From the NCBI RefSeq assembly GCF_030316765.1, contig NZ_JASZYT010000009.1:248001-312000 (forward strand): a stretch of DNA of 64,000 nt, in the 5' to 3' direction. Shown piece after piece: positions 17,382 to 24,901 of this stretch (position 1 is its first letter; the number at the start of each line of letters is the position of its first letter). Made by a program: the position numbers and the translations under genes. The notes beneath the pieces were generated by a model. The model was given only the letters and a program-made list of their open reading frames with translations, had not been told where the DNA came from and made no database searches. The DNA is from Variovorax saccharolyticus (lineage in GTDB: Bacteria > Pseudomonadota > Gammaproteobacteria > Burkholderiales > Burkholderiaceae_C).

Positions 17382-17810
17382 TCAGTTCCATGCGACGAGC
17401 GCCTCGCCCGTCAGCCTGGTGATGCCTTCACGGTTGGCTGTGGCGACATGCAGCTTCACGCAGCGTCGGCCTTCGTGTTCGAGCTTCTCGACGATCCTGC
17501 CGGTGCAGGTGATGCGTTCGCCCACATGCGTGATGGCGGCGAAGCGCAGGTCCAGCGAACGTATGGCGGATTGCGGCACCCACTGGGTGACGAGCCGGCC
17601 CAGCCATGCGGCCGACAGCATGCCGTGCGCGAACACATCGGGCAGGCCCGCGGAGCGCGCGAAGTCGGTGTCGACGTGGATCGGGTTGTGGTCGCCCGAG
17701 GCGCCGCAGTAGAGCGCGAGCGCGAGCCGGCTGATCTCCGGCAGTTCGAGCGCCGGGAGCATGTCGCCCGGCTGCAGGGCATCCCAGGCGGGAAGTGTGG
17801 TGGTGCTCAT
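17382..17810 (-). CDS. MaoC-like hydratase, catalytic half
   Basis: A 142-residue single hot-dog domain with the R-specific hydratase motif ASGDHNPIHVD (catalytic Asp40 and His45) and DVFAHGMLSAAWLGRLV. It hydrates enoyl-CoA. It is paired with the neighbouring gene (17821-18264), a non-catalytic hot-dog half, so the working enzyme is probably a heterodimer like ChsH1-ChsH2 or a split MFE-2 hydratase. A paralogue with the same neighbours is at 62797-63219. Confidence 0.88.
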   Translation of the reverse strand: MSTTTLPAWDALQPGDMLPALELPEISRLALALYCGASGDHNPIHVDTDFARSAGLPDVFAHGMLSAAWLGRLVTQWVPQSAIRSLDLRFAAITHVGERITCTGRIVEKLEHEGRRCVKLHVATANREGITRLTGEALVAWN

Positions 17811-17820
17811 GGATTCGGTC

Positions 17821-18264
17821 TCAGCGGTGGCGCACCACGGTCACGCAGCGCAGTTCGGCCACCAGTTCTTCGCGCTGGTTGGTCACGCGGGTCTTGCGCA
17901 CCACGAACTCCAGCGCGCCGTTCTTCTTGTCGTAGATGTCCTCGATGCGCTGCTGGTAGCTCAGCCTGTCGCCGGCATAGGCCATCGCGTGGTAGCTGAA
18001 GCCCTGCTCTCCGTGCAGCAGGCTGCGGTAGTCCATGCCCAGCAGTTCGCGGATCGCGGCGGGGTTCGGCGCCTCCATCTCGAGGCAGAACAGGAAGGTC
18101 GGCGGCACCGGCAGGGCCGGATGTCCGGCGGCGCGGGCGGCCGCCTCGTCGATGTAGACCGGGTCGGTCTGGCCGGTGGCCTTGGCGAAGAAGCGCAGGC
18201 GGCCCTTTTCGACTTCCACCTGGAACGGCGGCAGCGTGTGGCCGATGTGGCGGCGGTCGATCAT
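17821..18264 (-). CDS. FAS1-like dehydratase / MaoC N-terminal half
   Basis: A 147-residue hot-dog protein. RLRFFAKATGQTDPVYIDEA aligns with MaoC motifs but lacks the Asp-His pair. LPVPPTFLFCLEME and DIYDKKNGALEFVVRKTRVT are typical of the substrate-binding (FAS1-like) half. It lies 5 bp downstream of the thiolase gene and 10 bp upstream of the catalytic MaoC half. It is predicted to shape the acyl-binding tunnel of the heterodimer. Confidence 0.85.
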   Translation of the reverse strand: MIDRRHIGHTLPPFQVEVEKGRLRFFAKATGQTDPVYIDEAAARAAGHPALPVPPTFLFCLEMEAPNPAAIRELLGMDYRSLLHGEQGFSYHAMAYAGDRLSYQQRIEDIYDKKNGALEFVVRKTRVTNQREELVAELRCVTVVRHR

Positions 18265-18269
18265 CGCCT

Positions 18270-19463
18270 TCAGGCCGCCTGGTAGAGCGTGACGACGCAG
18301 GCGCCGCCGAGCCCCAGGTTGTGCTGCAGCGCGAGCCGCGCGCCTTCCACCTGGCGCTGCTCGGCCTGGCCGCGCAGCTGCCACACCAGTTCCGCGCATT
18401 GGGCGAGTCCGGTGGCGCCGAGCGGATGGCCCTTGGACAGCAGGCCGCCCGAGGGATTGGTCACGACCCGGCCGCCGTAGGTGTTATCGCCCTCGACGAT
18501 GAAGCGTTCGGCCGTGCCCTCGGGCGTCAGGCCCAGCGCCTCGTAGGTGATCAGCTCGTTGGCGGTGAAGCAGTCGTGCAGTTCCACCACGTCGAGTTCC
18601 TCGGGGCCGATGCCGGCGGCCTCGTACACCTGAAGCGCTGCCGCGGCCGTCATGTCGTAGCCCACCACCTTGCGCATGTCCTTGCTCTCGAAGGTCGAGG
18701 CCGTGTCGGTCGCCATCGCCTGGGCCGCGATCACCACCCGCATGTCGAGGCCGTGCTTCTTCGCGAACTCGGCCGAGCAGACGATCGCGGCGGCGGCGCC
18801 GCAGGTGGGCGGACAGCACTGGAAACGCGTGAGCGGGTCGAACACCGGCGCCGAGGCCATCACCTCGTCGAGCGTCAGCGTCTGGCGGAACACCGCGAGC
18901 GGGTTGCGCGCCGCATGCTGGCGCGCCTTGACCGAGATGCGGCCGAAGGTGTCGCGGCGGATGCCGTACTGCGCCATGTAGTCGCGGCCGGCGCCGCCGA
19001 AGAACTGCGCCGCTCGCGGCGCGTCGGGCACGAAGCCCTGCTTCTCGGTCATCACCTCGGCGAAGCGGGCCATCGGCGACGGCCGGTCGTCGTAGGCGCC
19101 CTTGAGCGCGCCGGGCTGCATCTGCTCGAAGCCGAGCGCGATCGCGCATTCGGCCATCCCGCTCTCGACCGCCTGGCGTGCGAGGAACAGCGCGCTCGAG
19201 CCGGTGGAGCAGTTGTTGTTGAGGTTGAAGACCGGGATGCCGGTCAGGCCGACGCCGTAGATGGCCGCCTGGCCGGCCGTGGAGTCGCCGTAGACATAGC
19301 CCACGTAGGCTTGCTGGACGAGCGAATAGTCGACGCCGGCATCATCGAGCGCGAGCCGTGCGGCGCGCGCGCCCATCACGGTGTACGGATCGCTGGCGCC
19401 GGGCTTGGTGAAGGGGATCATGCCCACGCCGACCACGTGGACGGGGCGCTGCATACGCGTCAT
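18270..19463 (-). CDS. SCPx-type thiolase (lipid-transfer-like acetyl-CoA C-acyltransferase)
   Basis: A 397-residue thiolase. The nucleophile Cys85 lies in LNNNCSTGSSALF, and ELHDCFTANELITYEALG and GHPLGATGLAQCAEL carry the remaining catalytic groups. The family cleaves 3-oxoacyl-CoA, often branched or sterol-type. ATG 19463 starts this transcription block, with a 97-bp gap upstream holding a candidate AraC-type site. The paralogue at 61155-62345 shares sequence and gene order. It includes an insert (ARFAEVMTEKQGFVPD) slightly longer than in the paralogue. Confidence 0.9.
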   Translation of the reverse strand: MTRMQRPVHVVGVGMIPFTKPGASDPYTVMGARAARLALDDAGVDYSLVQQAYVGYVYGDSTAGQAAIYGVGLTGIPVFNLNNNCSTGSSALFLARQAVESGMAECAIALGFEQMQPGALKGAYDDRPSPMARFAEVMTEKQGFVPDAPRAAQFFGGAGRDYMAQYGIRRDTFGRISVKARQHAARNPLAVFRQTLTLDEVMASAPVFDPLTRFQCCPPTCGAAAAIVCSAEFAKKHGLDMRVVIAAQAMATDTASTFESKDMRKVVGYDMTAAAALQVYEAAGIGPEELDVVELHDCFTANELITYEALGLTPEGTAERFIVEGDNTYGGRVVTNPSGGLLSKGHPLGATGLAQCAELVWQLRGQAEQRQVEGARLALQHNLGLGGACVVTLYQAA

Positions 19464-19536
19464 GGAAGCTCCTGGGGGACTGAGGACGATGAAGGCAAGT
19501 CTCGGGCGATGCACCGGCCCGGACAATCGCGGATCG

Positions 19537-19563
19537 GGCCAAAACGATTGGCCGAAACGTTCA
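19537..19563. promoter_or_regulatory. Candidate AraC-regulator site C plus inverted repeat upstream of thiolase gene
   Basis: CGATTGGCCGAAACGTTCA at 19545-19563 matches 14 of 19 positions of the site upstream of the racemase-like gene (26131-26149). It overlaps the inverted repeat GGCCAA-AACGA-TTGGCC (19537-19553). It lies 82 bp before the thiolase ATG in an otherwise featureless 97-bp gap. There is no T-tract, so a terminator is unlikely. Confidence 0.4.
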
Positions 19564-19986
19564 CGCGGGGTCGCGGTAGCGGAAGGTGCCCATCGCACGC
19601 GCCGCCACCTCGCCGCCTTGGTCGGTGACTGTGGCTTCGCAGAAGCACACCGAGCGGCCGCCGCCGGTGGCCCTGCCCGCGGCCTGCAGCCGCCCGCTGG
19701 CGGGCCGCATGAAGGCGATGTGCATGTCGACCGTGACCACCTCTCGCGCATAGGCGACGCGCGACAGCGCGGCATGCGCCATCGCGCTGTCGAGCAGGGT
19801 CATGAGCACGCCGCCATGGCCGCTGTCGTGGTTGTTCAGCAGCTCGGGGCGCAGTTCCACCGACACGGTGGATTCGCCGCCTTCGGCACGCTCCACCCTC
19901 AGGCCCAGGTGTTCCGAGAACGGAACGTGGCGCTGCGGCCCGCTGCGCGGCCTCGTCTCCGGCGCCGTGGCGAGGTGCCGGCTCAT
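19561..19986 (-). CDS. PaaI-type hot-dog thioesterase
   Basis: A 141-residue acyl-CoA thioesterase of the PaaI/4HBT family. LRPELLNNHDSGHGGVLMTL contains the Asn and His-Gly-Gly motif of the active site, and LLDSAMAHAALSR forms the hot-dog helix. It releases CoA from stalled or dead-end intermediates. ATG 19986 overlaps the SDR stop (ATGA). It resembles the thioesterase at 21819 in layout but not closely. Confidence 0.83.
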   Translation of the reverse strand: MSRHLATAPETRPRSGPQRHVPFSEHLGLRVERAEGGESTVSVELRPELLNNHDSGHGGVLMTLLDSAMAHAALSRVAYAREVVTVDMHIAFMRPASGRLQAAGRATGGGRSVCFCEATVTDQGGEVAARAMGTFRYRDPA

Positions 19987-20798
19987 GCCTTCTCCCGCTG
20001 CGATGCGGCCGCTGCCGCCGTGAAGTCGCGCGGTCCGGTCAGGCCCAGGCCGCCATCGACGGGAATCACGGCGCCGGTGATGTACGAGCCCCAGTCGCTG
20101 GCCAGCAGCATCGCCATGCGGCTGATGTCCTCGATGCGACCCAGCCGCTTGAGCGGCACCCGCTCGGCCATCGCCTTCATCGTCTGGTCGGTGGGCGCGA
20201 GCCGCTTCAGCCCCTCGGTGTCGGCGATCGGTCCGGGAACGATCGAGTTGATGCGGATGCCCTGCGGCCCCCACTCCAGCGCCAGCACCCGCGTCAGCAT
20301 GTCGACGCCCGCCTTGGCGGCACAGACATGCGCCTGGTAGGGCGTCGGGATGAAGGCCTGTCCGGCCGAGATCTGGATCACGCAGGCGCCGGGCTGGCGC
20401 AGGTGCGCATGGGCCAGCCGGGCGACGTTGAAGCTGCCCAGCAGGTCGATGTCGACCACCGTCTTGAAGGCATTGGGCGACATGTCGAGTGCACTGGCGA
20501 GGAAGTTGCCCGCCGCGCCCGAGACCAGCACGTCGATCGCTCCGAAGCGCTGCGCGGCCTGCGCGAAAGCCGCCTCGAGCGCCGCGGGCTGGCGCACGTC
20601 CGCGGGAATGCCCAGCGCCTCGGTGCCCAGCGCTGCGAGCTGCTGCGCCGCTGTCGCCACCTTGTCGGGCGACCGGCTCAGCACCGAGATGCGCGCGCCG
20701 GCGCGGGCAAAGGCCTGCGCGATGCCGAAGTTGATGCCGCTGGAGCCACCCGCCACGAACACGTGGCGGCCCTTGAAGTCGAAGGCGGAGAAGTCCAT
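19983..20798 (-). CDS. SDR, 2,4-dienoyl-CoA reductase-like (catalytic Tyr absent)
   Basis: A 271-residue SDR with the nucleotide loop AGGSSGINFGIA and NSIVPGPIADTEGLKRL. The usual YxxxK reads VCAAKAG: the Lys is present but Tyr is missing. That is the hallmark of 2,4-dienoyl-CoA reductases, and the PGPI-TEG-RL segment also matches that subgroup. It would reduce dienoyl-CoA with NADPH so that unsaturated chains can enter beta-oxidation. Coupled to the thioesterase by a 4-bp overlap. Confidence 0.82.
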   Translation of the reverse strand: MDFSAFDFKGRHVFVAGGSSGINFGIAQAFARAGARISVLSRSPDKVATAAQQLAALGTEALGIPADVRQPAALEAAFAQAAQRFGAIDVLVSGAAGNFLASALDMSPNAFKTVVDIDLLGSFNVARLAHAHLRQPGACVIQISAGQAFIPTPYQAHVCAAKAGVDMLTRVLALEWGPQGIRINSIVPGPIADTEGLKRLAPTDQTMKAMAERVPLKRLGRIEDISRMAMLLASDWGSYITGAVIPVDGGLGLTGPRDFTAAAAASQREKA

Positions 20799-20803
20799 GG
20801 TCT

Positions 20804-21790
20804 TCACTCCGGCTTGAAGCCGAGCTCGGCCAGCATCTTCGCGTCGCGCTCGAACTGCGCCTTGGCATAGGCCGTGTAGGCGCTGCCGTCGATCCACTTG
20901 GCCTGCATGTCGAACTGGTCGAGCTGGTTCAGGTAGGCGGGGTCGGCCGCTGCCTTGCGGAAGGCGGCGGCGAGGCGCGCGCCGACCTTCGGGTCGAGGT
21001 TCTTCGGCGCGACGAGCCCGACCGGCGATTCGATCACCAGATCGTGGCCCAGCTCCTTCACCGTCGGGACCTCGGGGTAGCGCCTCAGGCGCTCGGCGGT
21101 GAAGGTCGCGAGCAGCCGCACCTTGCCGCCCTGCACCTGGGCGCCGAAGCCGGGGTCGCCGTAGACGTCGAGGTGGTGGCCGATCAGCGCCGTGAAGGCT
21201 TCGCTGCCGCCCTTGAACGGCACCATGTTGAAGGTGGTGCCGTTCAGGCGCGCGAGCCGTTCGCCGTAGATGCGGTTGATGCTGGTCGCGCCCACGGTGC
21301 CCCAGCTCAGCGCGCCGGGACGCTTCTTCGCCTCGGCGAGCAGCTCGTCCAGCGTCTTCCAGGGCGCGTCGGTGGCCACGGCGACGCCCGTGGCCATGCC
21401 GAACAGGCCCGCCAGGTAGGTGAAATCGCGCAACGGGTCCCAGCTGACCTTCTGGATCAGCGGCGCGCGGATCACGGAGTTGTGCATCACGGCGAGCGTG
21501 TAGCCGTCGGCCTCGCTCATCTGCGCCACCGTGCCCGGTCCGTTGATGCCGCCCGCGCCGGGCTTGTGCATCAGCACGATCGGCTGGCCCAGCTCGCGCG
21601 AGGCCGCTTCGGCCAGCGTGCGGAAGATCGGGTCGAAGGAGCCGCCCGGCGGGAACGGCATCACCAGCGTGATCGGCTTCGACGGGAACGGCTCGGCCGC
21701 GAGGGCGGGGCCCGACGCGGCCGCGGCGCCGAACGCGAGCAGCACGCCGATGGCGGCGCGCCGCCGCAGGGTTCGGAAGGATGGGTTCAT
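20804..21790 (-). CDS. Bug/TctC-family periplasmic solute-binding protein
   Basis: A 328-residue orphan TTT receptor. The signal peptide ends at GPALAAE, then ITLVMPFPPGGSFDPIFRTL. The HKPGAGGINGPG loop lacks the usual N-R-P start, pointing to a different ligand from the other two receptors. It lies 5 bp upstream of the SDR gene, inside the leftward acyl-CoA cluster. No membrane partners nearby. Confidence 0.9.
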   Translation of the reverse strand: MNPSFRTLRRRAAIGVLLAFGAAAASGPALAAEPFPSKPITLVMPFPPGGSFDPIFRTLAEAASRELGQPIVLMHKPGAGGINGPGTVAQMSEADGYTLAVMHNSVIRAPLIQKVSWDPLRDFTYLAGLFGMATGVAVATDAPWKTLDELLAEAKKRPGALSWGTVGATSINRIYGERLARLNGTTFNMVPFKGGSEAFTALIGHHLDVYGDPGFGAQVQGGKVRLLATFTAERLRRYPEVPTVKELGHDLVIESPVGLVAPKNLDPKVGARLAAAFRKAAADPAYLNQLDQFDMQAKWIDGSAYTAYAKAQFERDAKMLAELGFKPE

Positions 21791-21818
21791 GGCTGTCTCC
21801 TTGGTCTTCGATGAATGT

Positions 21819-22238
21819 TCAGTCGGCCGGCGGCAGCGGCAGGTAGCGGAAAGAGCCCTGCGCCTGCGCGACGACGCTCCCACCCGCATCGGTGACGCGG
21901 GCGCAGCACCAGGCGACGCTGTCGTCGTGCCGCAGCACCTCGCCATCCGCGGTGAGCGCGCCGCGACCCGGCTGCAGGAAGCTGGTGTTGAGGTTGAGCG
22001 TGACGGCGGTGCGCTCGAAGTCGAACAGCGACACGGCCGCGCTGGCCATCACGACGTCGAGCAGCGTGACCACCACGCCGCCGTGCAGCGCGCCGATGAC
22101 ATTGCCGAGTTCGGCCCGCTCGTCGATCACGAGGCGGGCGCGTCCCGCTGCGGAGAACTCGCGGCGCGCGCCCAGGAGCCGCATGAAGGGCACCCGGCCG
22201 AACACGTTGCGCCGCTCGTCGGCCGCCGCCGGCTTCAT
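21819..22238 (-). CDS. PaaI-type hot-dog thioesterase
   Basis: A 139-residue hot-dog protein. IDERAELGNVIGALHGGVVV includes the HGG motif and the acidic residue region of PaaI thioesterases, and TLLDVVMASAAVSLFD follows. Residue N84 region TAVTLNLNTSFLQPG is the usual second strand. ATG 22238 overlaps the ligase stop (ATGA), so it is coupled to the CoA ligase and likely edits its products. Confidence 0.82.
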   Translation of the reverse strand: MKPAAADERRNVFGRVPFMRLLGARREFSAAGRARLVIDERAELGNVIGALHGGVVVTLLDVVMASAAVSLFDFERTAVTLNLNTSFLQPGRGALTADGEVLRHDDSVAWCCARVTDAGGSVVAQAQGSFRYLPLPPAD

Positions 22239-23737
22239 GCACGCACCCGGTCGCGCAGCAGGTTCTTGAGCACCTTGCCGGCGGCCGACATCGGGAGCTC
22301 GGGCACGAAGCTGATGCCGCGCGGACACTTGTAGCCCGCCAGGCGCTCGCGGCACCAGGCGCGCAGCTCGTCGACCGTGACCGAGGCGTCGCCGCCCCTC
22401 ACCACGACCGCATGCACCGCCTCGCCCCAGCGCAGGTCCGGCACGCCGATCACGGCCGCGTTCGCGACTTGCGGATGGCTGCGCAGCGCGGCCTCCACCT
22501 CGGCGCAATAGACGTTCTCGCCGCCGCTGATGATCATGTCCTTGAGCCGGTCGACGATGAACAGGTGGCCGTCGGGCAGCATGCGGCCCGCGTCGCCGGT
22601 GCGGAACCAGCCATCGCGAAAGGCCGCCGCCGTGGCTTCGGGATTGCGCCAGTAGCCCTGCATCAGCATCGGCCCGCGCGCGAGCACCTCGCCCACTTCA
22701 CCTCGCGGCAGTTCGCGGCCGCTCTCGTCGGCGACGATGATCTCCGCGCCCAGCCCCGCGCGGCCCACCGAGTTCAGCCGGCCCTGCATGTGCGCCCCGG
22801 GTCGGTGGTTCGACGGCAGGTTGATGCACACGGCGCCAGCTGTCTCGGTGAGCCCGTAGGCCTGGAAGAACTCGGCATGCGCCCAGGCGGCGAGCGCGCG
22901 ATCGAGCAGGTCCGGCGGCATGGGCGCGGCGCCGAAGGCGATGCGGTCCAGGCTCTTCACGCGCTCGGGCGTGAACGCCGGATCGTCGAGCAGCGACTGC
23001 AGCATGCTCGGCACGACCATGATGTCGCTGATGCCGTGGGCCGCGATCGCCTCGATCACCGAGCCGGGCCGGAACTGCGACATCGTCACGCAGCTGCCGC
23101 CGACGATCGATTGCCCCACGAGGCGGCCGAGTCCGGCGACGTGGAACAGCGGCGCCACCAGCAGCGATACCGAGTCCGGCGCGTTGTTGAGTTCGGCGCC
23201 GCGCGTCATCGATGCGGACCAGAAGTTCGCGTGGCTCAGCATCACGCCCTTCGAGCGGCCCGTGGTGCCGCCCGTGTAGAGGATGGCCGCGAGCGCGTCG
23301 CCGCCGGTGCGCGTGTCGGGCAGCGCAGCCAGGCTCGCGCACTCCTGCTCGAACGCGGCGAGTTGCAGCGTGGCGGGCGCTCCTTCCGGCACCAGCGCCG
23401 CGAACGATTCGTCGACCAGCAGCAGCGAGGCTTCGCTGTCGTCCAGCGCGAAGGCCAGCTCGGGCGTGCTCCAGCGGATGTTGAGCGGACAGGCGATGGC
23501 ACCGAGCCACCAGCAGGCAAGCATGGCGCGCACCAGCCGGTCGCTGTTGGGCGAGAGCAGCGCGACGCGATCGCCGCGCGCGATGCCGCGCCGGGCCAGC
23601 GCGGCCGCCTGCCGCGCGATGCCGTCCGCCAGCTGCGCATGCGTGTGGCGGCGCGTGCCGGTCTCGTCGACGTGCGTCAGCGCCGTCTTGTCGGGATTGC
23701 GCTGGAGCGCGCGATGCAGGCCTTGGGTCAGGTACAT
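22235..23737 (-). CDS. AMP-forming acyl-CoA ligase (ANL superfamily)
   Basis: A 500-residue ligase with YTGGTTGRSKGVMLSH, FFQAYGLTETAGAV, GDAGRMLPDGHLFIVDRLKD and the C-terminal lysine motif LPMSAAGKVLKNLL. It activates a carboxylic acid to its CoA ester. It starts a leftward transcription block: a 19-bp candidate AraC site (23770-23788) lies 33 bp before its ATG. It is shorter and more canonical than the ligase at 13699, so the cluster can activate two kinds of acid. Confidence 0.89.
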   Translation of the reverse strand: MYLTQGLHRALQRNPDKTALTHVDETGTRRHTHAQLADGIARQAAALARRGIARGDRVALLSPNSDRLVRAMLACWWLGAIACPLNIRWSTPELAFALDDSEASLLLVDESFAALVPEGAPATLQLAAFEQECASLAALPDTRTGGDALAAILYTGGTTGRSKGVMLSHANFWSASMTRGAELNNAPDSVSLLVAPLFHVAGLGRLVGQSIVGGSCVTMSQFRPGSVIEAIAAHGISDIMVVPSMLQSLLDDPAFTPERVKSLDRIAFGAAPMPPDLLDRALAAWAHAEFFQAYGLTETAGAVCINLPSNHRPGAHMQGRLNSVGRAGLGAEIIVADESGRELPRGEVGEVLARGPMLMQGYWRNPEATAAAFRDGWFRTGDAGRMLPDGHLFIVDRLKDMIISGGENVYCAEVEAALRSHPQVANAAVIGVPDLRWGEAVHAVVVRGGDASVTVDELRAWCRERLAGYKCPRGISFVPELPMSAAGKVLKNLLRDRVRA

Positions 23738-23769
23738 GCGCCACAGCTTAGGCCGCGACGCCCGCTGGA

Positions 23770-23788
23770 CGAATGGCGGGAAGCGCCA
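23770..23788. promoter_or_regulatory. Candidate AraC-regulator site B
   Basis: CGAATGGCGGGAAGCGCCA includes the perfect inverted repeat TGGCG-GGAAG-CGCCA. It matches 15 of 19 positions of site A at 26131-26149. It lies in the 90-bp gap between the AraC gene's stop and the ligase ATG, 33 bp before the latter. Confidence 0.5.
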
Positions 23789-23827
23789 AAGGGCTTGGCG
23801 GATCCGCTCAGCCCGGCGCTTCGGGGT

Positions 23828-24841
23828 TCAGCGCTCGGCGCCGTGCACCAGGCGGTACTCGCCCGGGGCCACGCCGGTCCACTGCTTGAAGGCGCGATGG
23901 AAGGTGCTGGCTTCCGAGAAGCCGACCCGGTTGGCGATGTCCAGCAGGGGCAGCGGCGTGTGCAGCAGGAATTCGATCGCGGCATCGCGGCGCAGCTCGT
24001 CCTTGATCTGCTGGAAGCCGCGGCCCTCGTCGCGCAGCCGGCGGCGCAGCGTCTGCGGCGTCACCGCCAGCGCCTCTCCCACTTCCTCGAGCGACGGCAA
24101 CTCGTCGCCGAGCCGCTTGCGCAGCAGCCGGCGAATGCGCTCGGTGAGGCTGCTGGTGTCGCGGTACTTCACGATCAGGTTGGCCGGCGAGCCGGCCAGG
24201 AATTCGCCCAGGCTCTGCGGCGATTGCACCACCGGCAGGTCGAGCCAGCGCGCCTCGAAGGAGATGCCCACGTGCGGCATCCCGTAGCGCACGGGCACCT
24301 GGTAGACGCGCGAGATGTCGGTGATGGTGTGCTCGGCCGTGTAGTCGACCGCCAGCACCGGAATGCGCCGCGCCACCAGCCAGGAGAACGCATTGAAGGC
24401 GAGCAGCATGAAGGCCTTGATCGCGTAGTCGAGCCGCGCATCGGAGGCTCGCCGCAGCACGAACTGCACATGGGCGCTGCCGTCGACCACCGACAGCCGC
24501 GGCACGAAGTCCTTCAGCAGCAGGTGATACCAGGCGAAGCCTTCGCGCAGGGCTTCGCCCAGCGTGGCGCAGCGCACCAGGCGCCGCATGCACTGGCCGA
24601 AGCTGCCGGGTGGCAGCGGGTGGCTCAGAAGGCCCCAGAGTTCGTCGCGCAGTTCGCGTCGCAAGGCGCGGATCAGCAGCGCGTACTGGCGCTGCGAGAT
24701 GCGCGCCAGCGGCGACTCGAGCAGCGAGGTGGCGATGCCGGCCCGTGCCAGCAGCGGGGCGGTGTCGAGGCCGCGGTGCCGCACCCCCATCAGGATGCCA
24801 TGGACCTGCTGGATGGCGATGGTGTGGTGGGTGAGCGTCAT
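23828..24841 (-). CDS. AraC-family transcriptional regulator (OruR/ArgR-like N-terminal domain)
   Basis: A 337-residue regulator. The N-terminal ~200 residues form the arabinose-binding-like domain of the OruR type (LLARAGIATSLLESPLARIS opening). The C-terminal double HTH reads SLEEVGEALAVTPQTLRRRL and LLDIANRVGFSEASTFHRAF. It lies on the same strand between the racemase-like and ligase genes. Three 19-bp motif copies upstream of adjacent blocks are its probable operators. The effector is probably the acid or a CoA ester degraded by the cluster. Confidence 0.9.
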   Translation of the reverse strand: MTLTHHTIAIQQVHGILMGVRHRGLDTAPLLARAGIATSLLESPLARISQRQYALLIRALRRELRDELWGLLSHPLPPGSFGQCMRRLVRCATLGEALREGFAWYHLLLKDFVPRLSVVDGSAHVQFVLRRASDARLDYAIKAFMLLAFNAFSWLVARRIPVLAVDYTAEHTITDISRVYQVPVRYGMPHVGISFEARWLDLPVVQSPQSLGEFLAGSPANLIVKYRDTSSLTERIRRLLRKRLGDELPSLEEVGEALAVTPQTLRRRLRDEGRGFQQIKDELRRDAAIEFLLHTPLPLLDIANRVGFSEASTFHRAFKQWTGVAPGEYRLVHGAER

Positions 24842-24901
24842 CGAGGTGGCGGTGGCGGGCCGGCCGATTGTAGGCAGCGCCCGCTGCCGCCCGGACGGCC
24901 C

